64,000 nucleotides of DNA from Bifidobacterium pullorum subsp. gallinarum (GCF_000741215.1 NZ_JGYX01000003.1:146499-210498), one strand, 5' to 3'; positions 7,883-17,043 are shown, counted from the stretch's first letter. Translations and numbers: made by a program. The notes: a model not told the origin generated them from the letters alone.

Positions 7883-8884
7883 TCAGCGCAGGTGTTCGTT
7901 GAAGAACGTCTCCAGCTTGTCGAACGGGATCGCGTCCTTGCCACCGCCGTCATACAGGTCGGTGTGCACGGCGTCGGGGATGATCAGCAGCTCCTTGTTG
8001 TCCGTGTACGGGTTGTCCTTGACCATGGCGGCGTAGGCGTCGCGGCTGAAGTAGCAGGAGTGGGCCTTCTCGCCGTGCATCACCAGCACCGCGCTGCGGA
8101 TCTCGTTGACGTACCGCAGAATCGGCTGGTTCAGGAACGACATGCATCCGATCACGTTCCATCCGCCATTGGAGTTCAGGGAGCGGGGATGGTAGCCACG
8201 CGGGGTCTTGTAGTAGTCGTGGTAGTCCTTGACGAAGAACGGGGCGTCGTCCGGCAGCGGGTCGACCACGCCGCCGGCCAGCGCGTACTCGCCGTTGCGG
8301 CAGTCCGCGGTCCGCTGCGCGTTCAGCGCCCGCTTCTTCTCGTAGCGGGCGTCGGCGGAATCCTCCGCATCGAAGTAGCCGTTGGCGTTGACGCGGGTCA
8401 TGTCGTACATGGTGGACGCCACGGTGGCCTTGATGCGGGTGTCCAGCGCGGCCGCGTTCAGGGCCATGCCGCCCCAACCGCAGATGCCGATGACGCCGAT
8501 GCGTTCAGGATCCACGTTCTCCTGCACGGACAGGAAGTCGACGGCCGCCTGGAAGTCCTCGGTGTTGATGTCCGGTGAGGCCATGTAACGCGGTTCGCCG
8601 CCGCTCTCGCCGGTGAAGGACGGGTCGAAGGCGAGGGTCAGGAATCCGCATTCCGCCATCGTCTGCGCATACAGGCCCGAGGCCTGCTCCTTGACCGCGC
8701 CAAAGGGGCCGCACACCGCGATCGCGGCCAGGCGCCCGGCGGCGTTCTTCGGCTCGTACAGGTCGGCCGCCAACGTGATGCCGTACCGGTTATGGAAGGT
8801 GACCTTGCGATGGTTCACCAGCTCGCTTTGGGGGAACGTCTTGTCCCATTCCTCGGTAAGGTTCAGGGGCTTGGTATCCGCCAT
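7883..8884 (-). CDS. Alpha/beta hydrolase, dienelactone-hydrolase/YcjY-like
   Basis: A cytoplasmic hydrolase of 333 residues with the alpha/beta fold. The nucleophile elbow reads GICGWGG, with a cysteine where many relatives have serine, as in dienelactone hydrolases. The oxyanion region follows AAIAVCGPFGAVKEQ, and the C-terminal DAVHTDLYD gives the likely catalytic histidine. Its natural substrate cannot be deduced. RBS-like GGAAAGGACG precedes the ATG. It is transcribed away from a MerR-family regulator, and the shared space holds a promoter of MerR-activated shape, so it is probably induced by an electrophile or aldehyde sensed by that regulator. Confidence 0.8.
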   Translation of the reverse strand: MADTKPLNLTEEWDKTFPQSELVNHRKVTFHNRYGITLAADLYEPKNAAGRLAAIAVCGPFGAVKEQASGLYAQTMAECGFLTLAFDPSFTGESGGEPRYMASPDINTEDFQAAVDFLSVQENVDPERIGVIGICGWGGMALNAAALDTRIKATVASTMYDMTRVNANGYFDAEDSADARYEKKRALNAQRTADCRNGEYALAGGVVDPLPDDAPFFVKDYHDYYKTPRGYHPRSLNSNGGWNVIGCMSFLNQPILRYVNEIRSAVLVMHGEKAHSCYFSRDAYAAMVKDNPYTDNKELLIIPDAVHTDLYDGGGKDAIPFDKLETFFNEHLR

Positions 8885-8986
8885 GGTTCATCGTCCTTTC
8901 CTTGCGATGTCCGCTGCAACCGAATCCGTCGGGTCTGCCCGGGCTTCGGAGAGCCGTGATTCCGTTCTTCCGCAACTTGCAGTATG

Positions 8987-9017
8987 ATCATAGAAGTTAA
9001 AGTCAACTTGAGGTCAA
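8987..9017 (-). promoter_or_regulatory. MerR-type promoter of the hydrolase gene
   Basis: On the minus strand TTGACC (9012-9017) and TATGAT (8987-8992) are separated by exactly 19 bases. That over-long spacer is the hallmark of promoters activated by MerR-family proteins. The spacer contains a dyad, AAGTT-N6-AACTT, where the regulator would bind. Confidence 0.85.
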
Positions 9018-9050
9018 GCATCATGGTGTGTCGCCGCGAAGGAGAATCCC

Positions 9051-9482
9051 ATGCACTATTCGATCGGCGAGGTATCGGACATCACCGGCATCGCGGCGTC
9101 CACGCTCCGCTATTACGACCGTGAGGGCATGTTCCCCGCAATGGAACGCTCCTCCGGCGGCATCCGCGTGTTCTCCGAGACGGAACTGGCCACGCTCAAG
9201 GTGATCGCATGCCTGAAATCCTCGGGCATGCCCATCAAAGACATCAAGGAGTTCCTGGACTGGTGCCAGGAGGGCGACCCGTCGATCGGCAAGCGTCGCG
9301 AGATGTTCCACCGCAGGCTCACCGAGGTCGAGTCACAGATCGCCGAACTCGAACGCACCCGCAACATGCTGCGCTACAAGTGCTGGTATTACGACACCGC
9401 CTCCGAAGCCGGCACCGAGGACGCCGTACGGGACCTCCCCGACGATGCCATTCCGGAGGACCTGCGCGATTACCGCATCTGA
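9051..9482 (+). CDS. MerR-family transcriptional regulator
   Basis: A 143-residue regulator. The N-terminal winged helix has the family's opening YSIGEVSDITGIAASTLRYYDREGM, followed by a dimerising coiled coil around residues 80-112 (RLTEVESQIAELERTRNML). It resembles the aldehyde/electrophile-responsive AdhR/NmlR group by length; one cysteine lies in the HTH half (ACLKSSG), one in DWCQEG and one in KCWYYD. AAGGAGA precedes the ATG. Divergent from the hydrolase gene whose promoter has the MerR spacing, it is the probable activator of that gene. Confidence 0.9.
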   Translation: MHYSIGEVSDITGIAASTLRYYDREGMFPAMERSSGGIRVFSETELATLKVIACLKSSGMPIKDIKEFLDWCQEGDPSIGKRREMFHRRLTEVESQIAELERTRNMLRYKCWYYDTASEAGTEDAVRDLPDDAIPEDLRDYRI

Positions 9483-9560
9483 ACAGGGCCGCGCCAGTGG
9501 ATCCGGCGACACCCTTCGGCCATCCACGAGGCCCATCTCACCCGACACTCCCGGCCTACT

Positions 9561-9676
9561 CCGGACTCTGCGATATCGCGACTGTGATACATGACGCAAA
9601 AACATTGGAATTCCAACGTTTTATAGACTTACAGCACAGTCACGATGTCGCAGAGTCACGATGCATCACAGTCCGG
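9561..9676. repeat. Complex inverted-repeat element between merR and the XRE gene
   Basis: Arms 9564-9586 and 9635-9657 (23 bases each) pair at 21 positions, and both mismatches would be G-U in RNA of one strand. Between them lies a near-perfect 24-base palindrome at 9599-9622 centred on GGAATTCC. The outer ends CCGGACT and AGTCCGG (9561-9567, 9670-9676) are also inverted. It could be a bidirectional terminator or a small non-coding mobile element. Confidence 0.7.
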
Positions 9677-9678
9677 AT

Positions 9679-9900
9679 TCATCCGGGAGTGTCGTCCTCC
9701 ACGTAGTCGAGGATGTCGCCGGGCCGGCAGTCCAGGGCCTCGCAGATCGCGGCGAGCGTGGAGAAGCGGATCGCGGTGACGTGGTTGTTCTTGATCTTCG
9801 ACAGGTTCACGTTGGTGATGCCGACGCGGTCGGCCAGCCAGTTCAGACTCCGACCGCGCTCGACCATCATCCGGTCCAATCGCAGGACGATCCGGCCCAC
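9679..9900 (-). CDS. XRE-family helix-turn-helix regulator (small, Cro/YozG-like)
   Basis: A 73-residue protein that is almost entirely one Cro/C1-type helix-turn-helix: LNWLADRVGITNVNLSKIKNNHVTAIRFSTLAAICEALDCRPGDILDY. It starts with GTG at 9900, preceded by GGAGGT eight bases upstream. It lies directly downstream of a four-helix DUF2975 membrane protein gene; such pairs are common in Gram-positive bacteria, and the small regulator usually controls its own operon. Confidence 0.85.
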   Translation of the reverse strand: MGRIVLRLDRMMVERGRSLNWLADRVGITNVNLSKIKNNHVTAIRFSTLAAICEALDCRPGDILDYVEDDTPG

Positions 9901-9938
9901 GCCGCATCACCTCCACTTATCGCTGCCATTCAAGACCG

Positions 9939-10553
9939 CTACACCAGTCCATCCATCTCATGCTGCATGGCCGCACCGCTCTCGAAGACGTGCGCCAACG
10001 ACCAGCAGAGCAACCCGAGCATGACGAACACCACCGAACCCAGCCCCACGGAGACCGAAGCCCCCAGCAGGCCGCATACCGCCGCCATCACCCAGGAGAC
10101 GACCGGCAGCGCGATCAGACAGGATCCCACGAAACGGAACGACCGCACCATACGTTCGCCGAACGGCCCTTCCAATCCGCCACGGGAATGCTCCCACTCC
10201 TTCAGCCGCAGACATACATCGGCGATTTCGTGAAAGACCAACGCCATGCATACCAGTATGGCGAGTTGGGCCACCAGCACCAACGCCACCAGCGGATAAT
10301 ACACCTCGTCACGCATGCGCCCACGCCCCAGATACACGTCCACGTCCAGGAACGAGCCGGACACCGAGATCGAGTCCGCATACACGCGATTTGCATCGGC
10401 ATCCACCACGATTGCCGAACGGTTCATATACAACAGCACGGCTCCCACGACCAGCCACGCCACACCAAGCCAGAGCACGATCTCTATGATTCTGGCGATC
10501 ACCGATGCGATGCCGTTGCCCCTGGCCCACTTCACACCAATTACCTGTTTCAT
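9939..10553 (-). CDS. DUF2975-type membrane protein
   Basis: A 204-residue membrane protein of unknown function. Four hydrophobic segments are visible: VIARIIEIVLWLGVAWLVVGAVLL near the N-terminus, PLVALVLVAQLAILVCMALVF, LIALPVVSWVMAAVCGLLG and LGSVVFVMLGLLCWSLAHVF. Between the middle pair is the motif EIADVCLRLKEWEHSRGG, typical of the DUF2975 family. The start is taken at 10553 because AAGGAGGT lies seven bases before it; the longer reading from 10574 would place this ribosome binding site inside the gene. It is followed by the XRE regulator and probably co-transcribed with it. Confidence 0.8.
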   Translation of the reverse strand: MKQVIGVKWARGNGIASVIARIIEIVLWLGVAWLVVGAVLLYMNRSAIVVDADANRVYADSISVSGSFLDVDVYLGRGRMRDEVYYPLVALVLVAQLAILVCMALVFHEIADVCLRLKEWEHSRGGLEGPFGERMVRSFRFVGSCLIALPVVSWVMAAVCGLLGASVSVGLGSVVFVMLGLLCWSLAHVFESGAAMQHEMDGLV

Positions 10554-10597
10554 GATGCAACCTCCTTGCTGCATCCATAACCATGTCCTATATCTCC

Positions 10598-10651
10598 ATA
10601 ATATCCCTAAAATTAATGTTTGTCGATAAATGTATATCGTTTTGCGATATA
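10598..10651 (-). promoter_or_regulatory. Promoter and candidate operator of the DUF2975/XRE pair
   Basis: On the minus strand TCGACA (10621-10626), a 17-base spacer and TATTAT (10598-10603) form a good promoter in an AT-rich patch. Just upstream, TATATCG-N5-CGATATA (10633-10651) is an inverted repeat that could bind the XRE protein. The rest of 10652-10780 shows nothing recognisable. Confidence 0.6.
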
Positions 10652-10780
10652 TACACTGTCTCTCCCTTGGGATGACTCATTACCGTCTCCACCCATCCCC
10701 CACCCCTCAGCATCCAAGTTTCTGTTTTCCGGACCTGATACATCGCGACCGTGAAGCGGGAGCCCGTCAACGGCGAGCGG

Positions 10781-12889
10781 TCAGCCGACATTGTTGCCGT
10801 AGACCTGGGCCTGCAGGTCCTTGCGGGCGGTCTCCATCTGCGTAATCTGGCCCAGGAGAGCGATCTTCTCCTCGCCATCCGGCAGCATGGCCATCTTGCG
10901 CTTGGCCGCGCCGATACGCCGCATGAACCCCATATCCAGCAGACGCGCCAGCAGTTCAGAAGCGTACTGCCGCTCCGCCGGGGTCGCCGGACGCAACTGC
11001 ACCGCGGCCGCCCCGCCACCACCGATGCCGCCGGCCGGCGCGGGCACTTCCGCCCCGTCATCGCCATGTTCCGGAGCGGGCAACGGCAACGGCATCACCG
11101 CCAGTTCGTTGATTACCGGTTCCAGCAGCGGGCCGCCGGCCTTGGTCAGGTTGTGCATCCACAGCCCCTGCGGCGTGTCGTCGCTCGGCAGCCCGCCGGC
11201 GGCGGCGATGGCCTGGAACAGGGAGCGGAACACCGGCGTCATGAAGTTCGACAGCGTCAGCTGCCCGAACCAGCCGCGGTCGATCGCCCGCGGCACCTGG
11301 ATCAGCGTGGCCATGAACTGCTGTTCGCAGATGAACACGGCGTCGTCGATCCGGTAATATGTCTGTTCGTTCGCGTCGCGACGTTCGAGCGCCTTGCGTG
11401 CCGCCGGATTCGCGTACGGATTGCGCCCCGACTCCCCCCGCGGCTCGCGGGAGGCGGCACCGGCCGCACCGCACCTCCGTTTGGACGCGTAGGCGTCCTC
11501 GTCGCGCACGTTGAGGCGTCGGCGTTCGTTGGCGACCTCGCGCTGCAGGACGTCCAAGTCCACGCCGACGCGCCGTGCGGCCTTGCGGGTGTACAGGTCG
11601 TGCAGCGACCGGTCGCGGATCTGGGCGATCAGTGGGGCCACGGCCTTGACCGCGCCCATCTGCCCGGTGGTGAAGGTGGTGTCGAACCGCCCGATCGCCG
11701 CGTCGATGACGAAGTCGTACAGCGGTTTGGCCCGCTCAATCAGCGAGCGCACCGCCTCGTTGCCGCGTTCGATGCGCAGGTCGCAGGGGTCGAGGTTGTC
11801 GTCGGCCACGGCCACGAAGGTCTGGCTCAGGAACGCTGAGTCCAGGCCGAAGGCGTGCAGCGCGGCCTTCTGTCCGGCCGCGTCACCGTCGAAGGTGAAG
11901 ACGATGCGCGAGCTCAGCGCCTGCCCCTCGACCTTCAGCGGCCCGATGAGCTGGATGGCGCCGAGGGAGTCGTCGGCGATGAGACGGCGGACGATCTTGG
12001 CGTGCTCCGCGCCGAACGCCGTGCCGCAGGTGGCGATGGCCGTGTCCACGCCGGCCAGGTGGCAGGCCATCACGTCGGTGTACCCCTCCACGATGACCAC
12101 CTGACGCTTCTTGACGATGGCGGCCTTGGCCAGGTCGATGCCGTACAGCACCTGGGTTTTGCGGTACAGCTGCGTATCCGGGGTGTTGATGTATTTGGCC
12201 GCGATCGCATCATCCTCGTACAGTTTGCGCGCGCCGAACCCGAGCGTGCGTCCGGTCGAATCGCGGATCGGCCAGGTCACGCGGCCGCGGAAGTAGTCAT
12301 AGACGCCGCGTTGGCCGCGCCGCGCCAGCCCGGCGTCGAGCATCTCCTGCTGGGTGAATCCCTTGCTCGCCAGGTGGCGGACCAGGTTATCCCACCCTTG
12401 CGGCGCATAGCCACAGCCGAAGCGTTCGCAGTCGGCCTGACTGAAGTTGCGCCCGCCCAGCAGCTTGCGCGCGGCCAGCGCCTCCTTGCTCATGATCTGG
12501 GAGACGAAGAAGCGTTGCGCCTCCTCGTTCGCCTCCAGCAGGCGCGCCCGCTTCGAGCCGGTATGCTCGTTGCGTCCGGAACCGGATTCGTAGTGCAGTT
12601 CGATGTGGTAGCGGTCAGCCAGCACCTCGACCGCCTCGCGGAAGTCGATGTTCTCCTGCTGTTCGACGTATCCGAACACGTCGCCGCCCAGACCGCAGCC
12701 GAAGCAGTGCCAGACGCCGAGCGAGGGGCGGACCGAGAAGCTCGGGGTCTTCTCGTCGTGGAACGGGCAGAGGCCGACGTAGGTGCCGGTGCCGGAAGGC
12801 TTCAGGGTTACGGATGCGGATACGATGTCGTACAGGTCCGCGGCAGCGCGCACCTTCTCCACGTCTTCCTTCTTGATCATTCCGGCCAT
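10781..12889 (-). CDS. dnaG: DNA primase
   Basis: The 702-residue primase that lays down RNA primers at the replication fork. The N-terminal zinc ribbon is complete (Cys41, His44 in CPFH; Cys62, Cys65 in CFGC). The TOPRIM catalytic core follows, with VEGYTDVMACHLAG and TFDGDAAGQKAA providing the metal-binding acidic residues. A C-terminal helicase-interaction region with a proline/glycine-rich linker (around 620-650) ends the protein. MAGMIKKEDVEKVR is the usual actinobacterial N-terminus, which decides the start. It follows dgt by 48 bases on the same strand. Confidence 0.95.
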   Translation of the reverse strand: MAGMIKKEDVEKVRAAADLYDIVSASVTLKPSGTGTYVGLCPFHDEKTPSFSVRPSLGVWHCFGCGLGGDVFGYVEQQENIDFREAVEVLADRYHIELHYESGSGRNEHTGSKRARLLEANEEAQRFFVSQIMSKEALAARKLLGGRNFSQADCERFGCGYAPQGWDNLVRHLASKGFTQQEMLDAGLARRGQRGVYDYFRGRVTWPIRDSTGRTLGFGARKLYEDDAIAAKYINTPDTQLYRKTQVLYGIDLAKAAIVKKRQVVIVEGYTDVMACHLAGVDTAIATCGTAFGAEHAKIVRRLIADDSLGAIQLIGPLKVEGQALSSRIVFTFDGDAAGQKAALHAFGLDSAFLSQTFVAVADDNLDPCDLRIERGNEAVRSLIERAKPLYDFVIDAAIGRFDTTFTTGQMGAVKAVAPLIAQIRDRSLHDLYTRKAARRVGVDLDVLQREVANERRRLNVRDEDAYASKRRCGAAGAASREPRGESGRNPYANPAARKALERRDANEQTYYRIDDAVFICEQQFMATLIQVPRAIDRGWFGQLTLSNFMTPVFRSLFQAIAAAGGLPSDDTPQGLWMHNLTKAGGPLLEPVINELAVMPLPLPAPEHGDDGAEVPAPAGGIGGGGAAAVQLRPATPAERQYASELLARLLDMGFMRRIGAAKRKMAMLPDGEEKIALLGQITQMETARKDLQAQVYGNNVG

Positions 12890-12937
12890 GGTTTCCAGAG
12901 TACCGCGTGGGAGCGGATTACGCCGCGCCCGACGCCG

Positions 12938-14230
12938 TCAGCACAGGATGGAATGCAGGGCGAGCGCGGAGTTGTCGGTCAGGCTGGCCACCTGGTCGAT
13001 GACCACGCGCAGCCGTTCGTCGTCGTTGGTGGCCTCGTTCCAGTCCTGCAGGAACACCGATTCGAGCGCGTCGCTCGGACGCGGCGAGTCGGCCATGAGC
13101 ACGTCCACCAGATCCTCCACGATGCCGAGCTCCTCCTGATGGAACGGTTCGCGTTCGCGCGGCGCCATGACGAAGTACACGGCGATGCCCTTGAGCGCCA
13201 GGATCTCGTAGCTGGTCTGTTCGGGGATCGCCAGGTTGGCCGAGTATCTGGTCAGCGGGCCGCCGCCGTAGGTGGCGCGGGTCTCGCGCTCCACCGACCA
13301 GGCGAATCGGCCGATCAGCGTGCTGGTGATGTTCTTCAGCTGCGCCAGCGCCTGCCTGGAGCCGTTGAAATGCGCCGGGAACATATGCTCGCGCCGCAGC
13401 CGCTCCAGAGCGGCGACCAGCAGGTCGGGGTCCCAGCGCTCGCCGTACCACTCGCGCGTGATCTCCACGATGCGGTCCACGATGCGGGAGTCGGCCAGGA
13501 CGATCGGATTGAACGCCCCGGTGGCGATGGCGTCCTCCACGTCATGCACGGAGTAGGCGATGTCGTCGGACAGGTCCATCACCTGGCACTCCATCGGCTT
13601 GGCGCCGGCCGGCGCGCCCTGCTTGAGCCAGCGGAACACGTCCACGTCGTCCGGGTAGACGCAGAATTTCACGCTGCGGCCGTTGCCGCCACGTGCCACG
13701 GCCTCGGCGTAGGTCCACGGGTACTTGACCGCCGCGTCGAGCGAGGCACGGGTCAGGTTCACGCCGGCCGAGCGGCCATCGTCATGGAATATCTTGGGTT
13801 CCAGCCGGGTCAGCAGGCGCAGCGTCTGCGCGTTGCCCTCGAACCCGCCGATGCCGGCGGCGATGGTCGCCAACGCCTTCTCGCCGTTGTGTCCGAACGG
13901 CGGATGGCCCAGGTCGTGCGCCAGGCAGGCGCAGTCGACCACGTCGGGATCGCAGCCGAGCATCGCGGCGATCTGCCGTCCGATCTGGGCGACCTCCAAC
14001 GTGTGCGTCAGCCGCGTGCGCGCGAAATCGTCGGTGCCGGCGACCAGCACCTGGCTTTTCGCACCGAGCCGACGCAGCGCGGAGGAATGGATGAGCCGGG
14101 CGCGGTCGCGTTCGAAGGCGGTGCGGTTGCGTGATTTCGGAGGCTCCGCCGCCCAACGCTCCTCGTCGAACGCGGTGTAGCCCTCGCTGTCGGGCAACCG
14201 CTCCCCCGAACCGACCATCGGCTCCATCAT
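12938..14230 (-). CDS. dgt: dGTPase-like HD-domain triphosphohydrolase
   Basis: A 430-residue enzyme of the deoxyguanosinetriphosphate triphosphohydrolase-like family, which hydrolyses dNTPs to nucleosides and triphosphate. The metal-binding HD residues are His76 (RTRLTHTLEV) and His105-Asp106 in CLAHDLGHPPFGHNGEKAL; a downstream aspartate lies in DLSDDIAYSVHDVEDA. The alternative second ATG at 14227 is six bases from GGAG and may be the true start. It stands between alr and dnaG on the same strand, an order often seen in actinobacteria. Confidence 0.92.
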   Translation of the reverse strand: MMEPMVGSGERLPDSEGYTAFDEERWAAEPPKSRNRTAFERDRARLIHSSALRRLGAKSQVLVAGTDDFARTRLTHTLEVAQIGRQIAAMLGCDPDVVDCACLAHDLGHPPFGHNGEKALATIAAGIGGFEGNAQTLRLLTRLEPKIFHDDGRSAGVNLTRASLDAAVKYPWTYAEAVARGGNGRSVKFCVYPDDVDVFRWLKQGAPAGAKPMECQVMDLSDDIAYSVHDVEDAIATGAFNPIVLADSRIVDRIVEITREWYGERWDPDLLVAALERLRREHMFPAHFNGSRQALAQLKNITSTLIGRFAWSVERETRATYGGGPLTRYSANLAIPEQTSYEILALKGIAVYFVMAPREREPFHQEELGIVEDLVDVLMADSPRPSDALESVFLQDWNEATNDDERLRVVIDQVASLTDNSALALHSILC

Positions 14231-14246
14231 CGTCTCCTCGCCGGTC

Positions 14247-15614
14247 CTACAGGATGCTGGCGGGGTCGAGCAGCCTGAGGTCGTCCTCGGACAGCACCTC
14301 GCGCGCGTTCAGGTACAGGCGCGGGATGCGCCCGCGCAGGCAGGTGAACACCTCATAGCTGATCGTGCCGGCGGCCCGCGCCCAATCGTCCGCGGTCGGC
14401 TCGCCGTAGGCCTCGCCGCGGCCCGGGCCGAACAGCATCACCGTATCCCCCTCGTGCACGCCGAGCTCGGCGGCGGAACCGCACAGGTCGAGCACGAACT
14501 GGTCCATGCACACGCGGCCGGAGACATGCAGCACGCGTGGGCCGTCCACGGTCATCACGCGCACCGGGCCGCCGGGCTTGTCCACGTGCTGCGCGCCCTC
14601 CACGTCGAAGCCGGAGGCGGAACGGTGGATGCCGTCCGCGTAGCCGATCGGCACGATCGCGGTGCTGGTGCGTTCGCCGGTCAGGTAGGTGCGTCCGTAG
14701 GAGATGCCATGCCCGGCCTGGACATCCTTGACCGTGCCGAGCTGCGCCTGCAGGGTCATGGCCGGCCTGAGCCGGTACTTGGACGGCGTGCCCATGGCCG
14801 GATCGGGCTCGTAGCCGTACAGGCCGATGCCGGGACGGGTCAGCTCGAAGCGGATCTCCGGGCGGTCGAGCGTGGCGGCGGTGTTGGCCAGATGCCGGAT
14901 CTGCGGCGCGATGCCGGCCTGTTTCATCAGCTCGGTGAACGCGTTGAAGTTCTCGATCTGCTGGTCGGTGGCGGCCACGAACTCCGGCACATCGGGGGCA
15001 TCGGCCACGGCCAGGTGGCTCCACTGGCCCACCACGCGTACCAGTCCCTCCTTGGCCAACGGCGCGAGCCGCGCCACCGCGTCGGGGAAGTTCATCTCGG
15101 TGAAGCCGTTGCGGCCGAATCCGGAATCGACCTTGACATGGATGAACGCGGTGCGACCGGTGGCGCGCGCCGCGGCGGCGACCAGCTCGATGCCGTCGAG
15201 GGAGCCAACCGACACGTCGATGTCGTTGGCGATCAGCTCGTCGAGCGGCGCGGTGGGCCCGCTGTACATCCAGGTCAGGATCCGGCAGCGGTCCAGCCCG
15301 ATGCCGGCTTTGCGCAGCAGCAGCGCCTCGCGGGCCTGCGCGGTGCCCAGCCAGGTGGCGCCGCCGGCGAGTGCGGCAAGCGCGGACGGGATCAGGCCGT
15401 GGCCGTAGGCGTCGGCCTTGACCACGCCCATGACGGCGGTGCCGGATCCCGGCCCGCCGCATACCTCGACCAGATGCCGCATGTTGTCGCGCAATGCGGC
15501 GAGGTCCACAATCGCCTGCGCCGGGTATTCCCGGAGCGCACGCTCGTAGTTCGCCTTGCCCTGTTCGCCGGAAAACCGCCATTGCGGTGCTGCGTTCAAC
15601 GTCATGGTCTCCAT
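14247..15614 (-). CDS. alr: Alanine racemase
   Basis: A PLP enzyme of 455 residues that makes D-alanine for peptidoglycan. The Schiff-base lysine is Lys66 in VVKADAYGHG, and the catalytic tyrosine lies in GHGISYGRTY. The LYGYEPDPAMG and SGRVCMDQFVLDL blocks are characteristic. The start at 15614 is preferred because AAGGGG lies just before it and the longer upstream reading has no similarity to the family. The stop is 17 bases before dgt. Confidence 0.94.
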   Translation of the reverse strand: METMTLNAAPQWRFSGEQGKANYERALREYPAQAIVDLAALRDNMRHLVEVCGGPGSGTAVMGVVKADAYGHGLIPSALAALAGGATWLGTAQAREALLLRKAGIGLDRCRILTWMYSGPTAPLDELIANDIDVSVGSLDGIELVAAAARATGRTAFIHVKVDSGFGRNGFTEMNFPDAVARLAPLAKEGLVRVVGQWSHLAVADAPDVPEFVAATDQQIENFNAFTELMKQAGIAPQIRHLANTAATLDRPEIRFELTRPGIGLYGYEPDPAMGTPSKYRLRPAMTLQAQLGTVKDVQAGHGISYGRTYLTGERTSTAIVPIGYADGIHRSASGFDVEGAQHVDKPGGPVRVMTVDGPRVLHVSGRVCMDQFVLDLCGSAAELGVHEGDTVMLFGPGRGEAYGEPTADDWARAAGTISYEVFTCLRGRIPRLYLNAREVLSEDDLRLLDPASIL

Positions 15615-15761
15615 TGTGTCCCCTTGCGGTGACGAATACGGTGGCGTTCCGTCACATATTCCGGGTTTTGTCACTTTTCGGCGTATGCCGTGCCGCCCGC
15701 CCCCGAGGTGCACCCGTCGGCATGGCCGGCGCCGGCACGAAACACGCCACGCGGATGCCGG

Positions 15762-16289
15762 TCACCATTCGTGGCGCTGGTAGGCGATGCGGGTGGTGTC
15801 GGTGGGCCGGTCGAGCAGCTGGATCAGGCCGCAGCGGGCGAATCCGCAGGTCTCCAGCACATGCTGCATGGCCTTGTTGTTCGGATGGGTGTCGGCGCGC
15901 ACGTTGCCGTAATGCTTGAGCGCCCAGACGATGCAGTCGCGCGCGGCGTGCCTGACCAGTCCCGCCGAGGCGATGCGGTGGATGGTCACGTAGGCGTCGT
16001 TGTCGAGCCAGGCGCCGTCGATATGTCTGTAGGTCGGATCCTCCCCGGGGCAGAGCGCGAACTGGGCCAGGATGCGTTCCCTGCCGTCCACGCGGTCCAC
16101 GAGCAGCATCGTGCGATGGTTGGCGATGTCGTCGAGGACGACCTCCTCCTTGGGGAATGTGGTGCCCCATTGCGTGGGGTTGCCGCTGCGCGCCATGAGT
16201 TCGCGGGCGTGCGCGTAGATTTTCTGCATCTGCGGGAAATCCCGCATTGTGGCGTGACGGAACCGCCGCGCAGGCATCGTGTCGGTCAA
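15762..16289 (-). CDS. GNAT-family N-acetyltransferase
   Basis: A 175-residue acetyltransferase-like protein. The order is that of GNAT proteins: an N-terminal FRHATMRDFPQMQKIYAHAR, a central strand region around LAQFALCPGEDPTYRHIDG, and IHRIASAGLVRHAARDCIVWALKHYGNVRADTHPNNKAMQHVLETCGF near the C-terminus, where the last asparagine-rich stretch is the typical acetyl-CoA-site region. The substrate is unknown. Two starts are possible, TTG at 16289 (with GAGG five bases upstream) or ATG at 16277. It lies on the same strand as alr, about 150 bases upstream. Confidence 0.8.
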   Translation of the reverse strand: MTDTMPARRFRHATMRDFPQMQKIYAHARELMARSGNPTQWGTTFPKEEVVLDDIANHRTMLLVDRVDGRERILAQFALCPGEDPTYRHIDGAWLDNDAYVTIHRIASAGLVRHAARDCIVWALKHYGNVRADTHPNNKAMQHVLETCGFARCGLIQLLDRPTDTTRIAYQRHEW

Positions 16290-16433
16290 TTGGTCCTCAT
16301 CTTCCTCGTCGTCAACTGACCGATAAAGCTAGCACGGCGTATCGTCTTACGCGCACGCCCGTCCACGTGGTGACGTCCCGCATCATCATGACCATGGCCG
16401 GACGATGTCGTCGAGCCATCCTCATGACGATTT

Positions 16434-16450
16434 CCCGCTTGCGATGCGGG
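16434..16450 (-). terminator. Short hairpin after luxS
   Basis: CCCGC and GCGGG arms with a loop of seven lie 47 bases past the luxS stop. Read on the minus strand it is followed by AAATC, so it is at best a weak terminator. Confidence 0.3.
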
Positions 16451-16496
16451 ACGTTCCACGCGCGCGGGGTTCGCGCTGCCCTTGTGCGGCGGCCGC

Positions 16497-16985
16497 TCAG
16501 ACCACCTTGCGTTCGAATGGGTCGGAGCTGATGCCCTGGGCCAGGATGTCGCGGCACCACTGCCTGGCCGTGAACAGGCTGTGGTCACGGTAGTTGCCGC
16601 AACTCTCCGCGGTGGTGGCGGGCACGTCCTCCCAGGTGGCCTCGTTCGCGATGAATTCCAGGGATTCCTTGAGCGCGCGGGCCACGTCCTCGGTGGAGTG
16701 CTCGCCCCAGGTCAGCAGGTGGAATCCGGTGCGGCATCCGAACGGCGAGCAGTCGATGTATCCGGGGATGCGTTTACGCAGCAGGACCGCGATCGTGTGT
16801 TCGATGGTGTGCAGGCCGCCGGTCGGGATGGCGTTCTCGTTGGGCTGGACCAGGCGCAGGTCGTAGTTGGAGATCACGTCGCCGTTCGGCCCGGTCTGTG
16901 TGTCGATGTAGCGCACGTACGGCGCCTTGACCTTGGTGTGGTCCAGCTGGAAACTCTCCACCACCGGCTTGTTGTTCTCGCTCAT
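16497..16985 (-). CDS. luxS: S-ribosylhomocysteine lyase
   Basis: Splits S-ribosylhomocysteine into homocysteine and the AI-2 precursor DPD, as part of the activated methyl cycle. Length (162 residues) matches the family. The metal ligands are His59 and His63 in GLHTIEHT and Cys129 in [10 protein letters not shown]; the catalytic cysteine is Cys84 in [10 protein letters not shown]. The second of two adjacent ATGs (16985) is taken because GGAG lies six bases before it. The nearby recQ and cystathionine beta-synthase-like gene suggest the homocysteine formed feeds transsulfuration. Confidence 0.96.
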   Translation of the reverse strand: MSENNKPVVESFQLDHTKVKAPYVRYIDTQTGPNGDVISNYDLRLVQPNENAIPTGGLHTIEHTIAVLLRKRIPGYIDCSPFGCRTGFHLLTWGEHSTEDVARALKESLEFIANEATWEDVPATTAESCGNYRDHSLFTARQWCRDILAQGISSDPFERKVV

Positions 16986-17043
16986 CATGGTCTCCTTTGC
17001 TATTGGCTATTGGTCGAATACCGTCCATTATCCGCCTGCGGCT

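Noticed and set aside
11855..14134. Plus-strand 759-codon reading frame
   Set aside because: Antisense to dnaG and dgt, whose catalytic motifs are intact on the other strand; the product is low-complexity.
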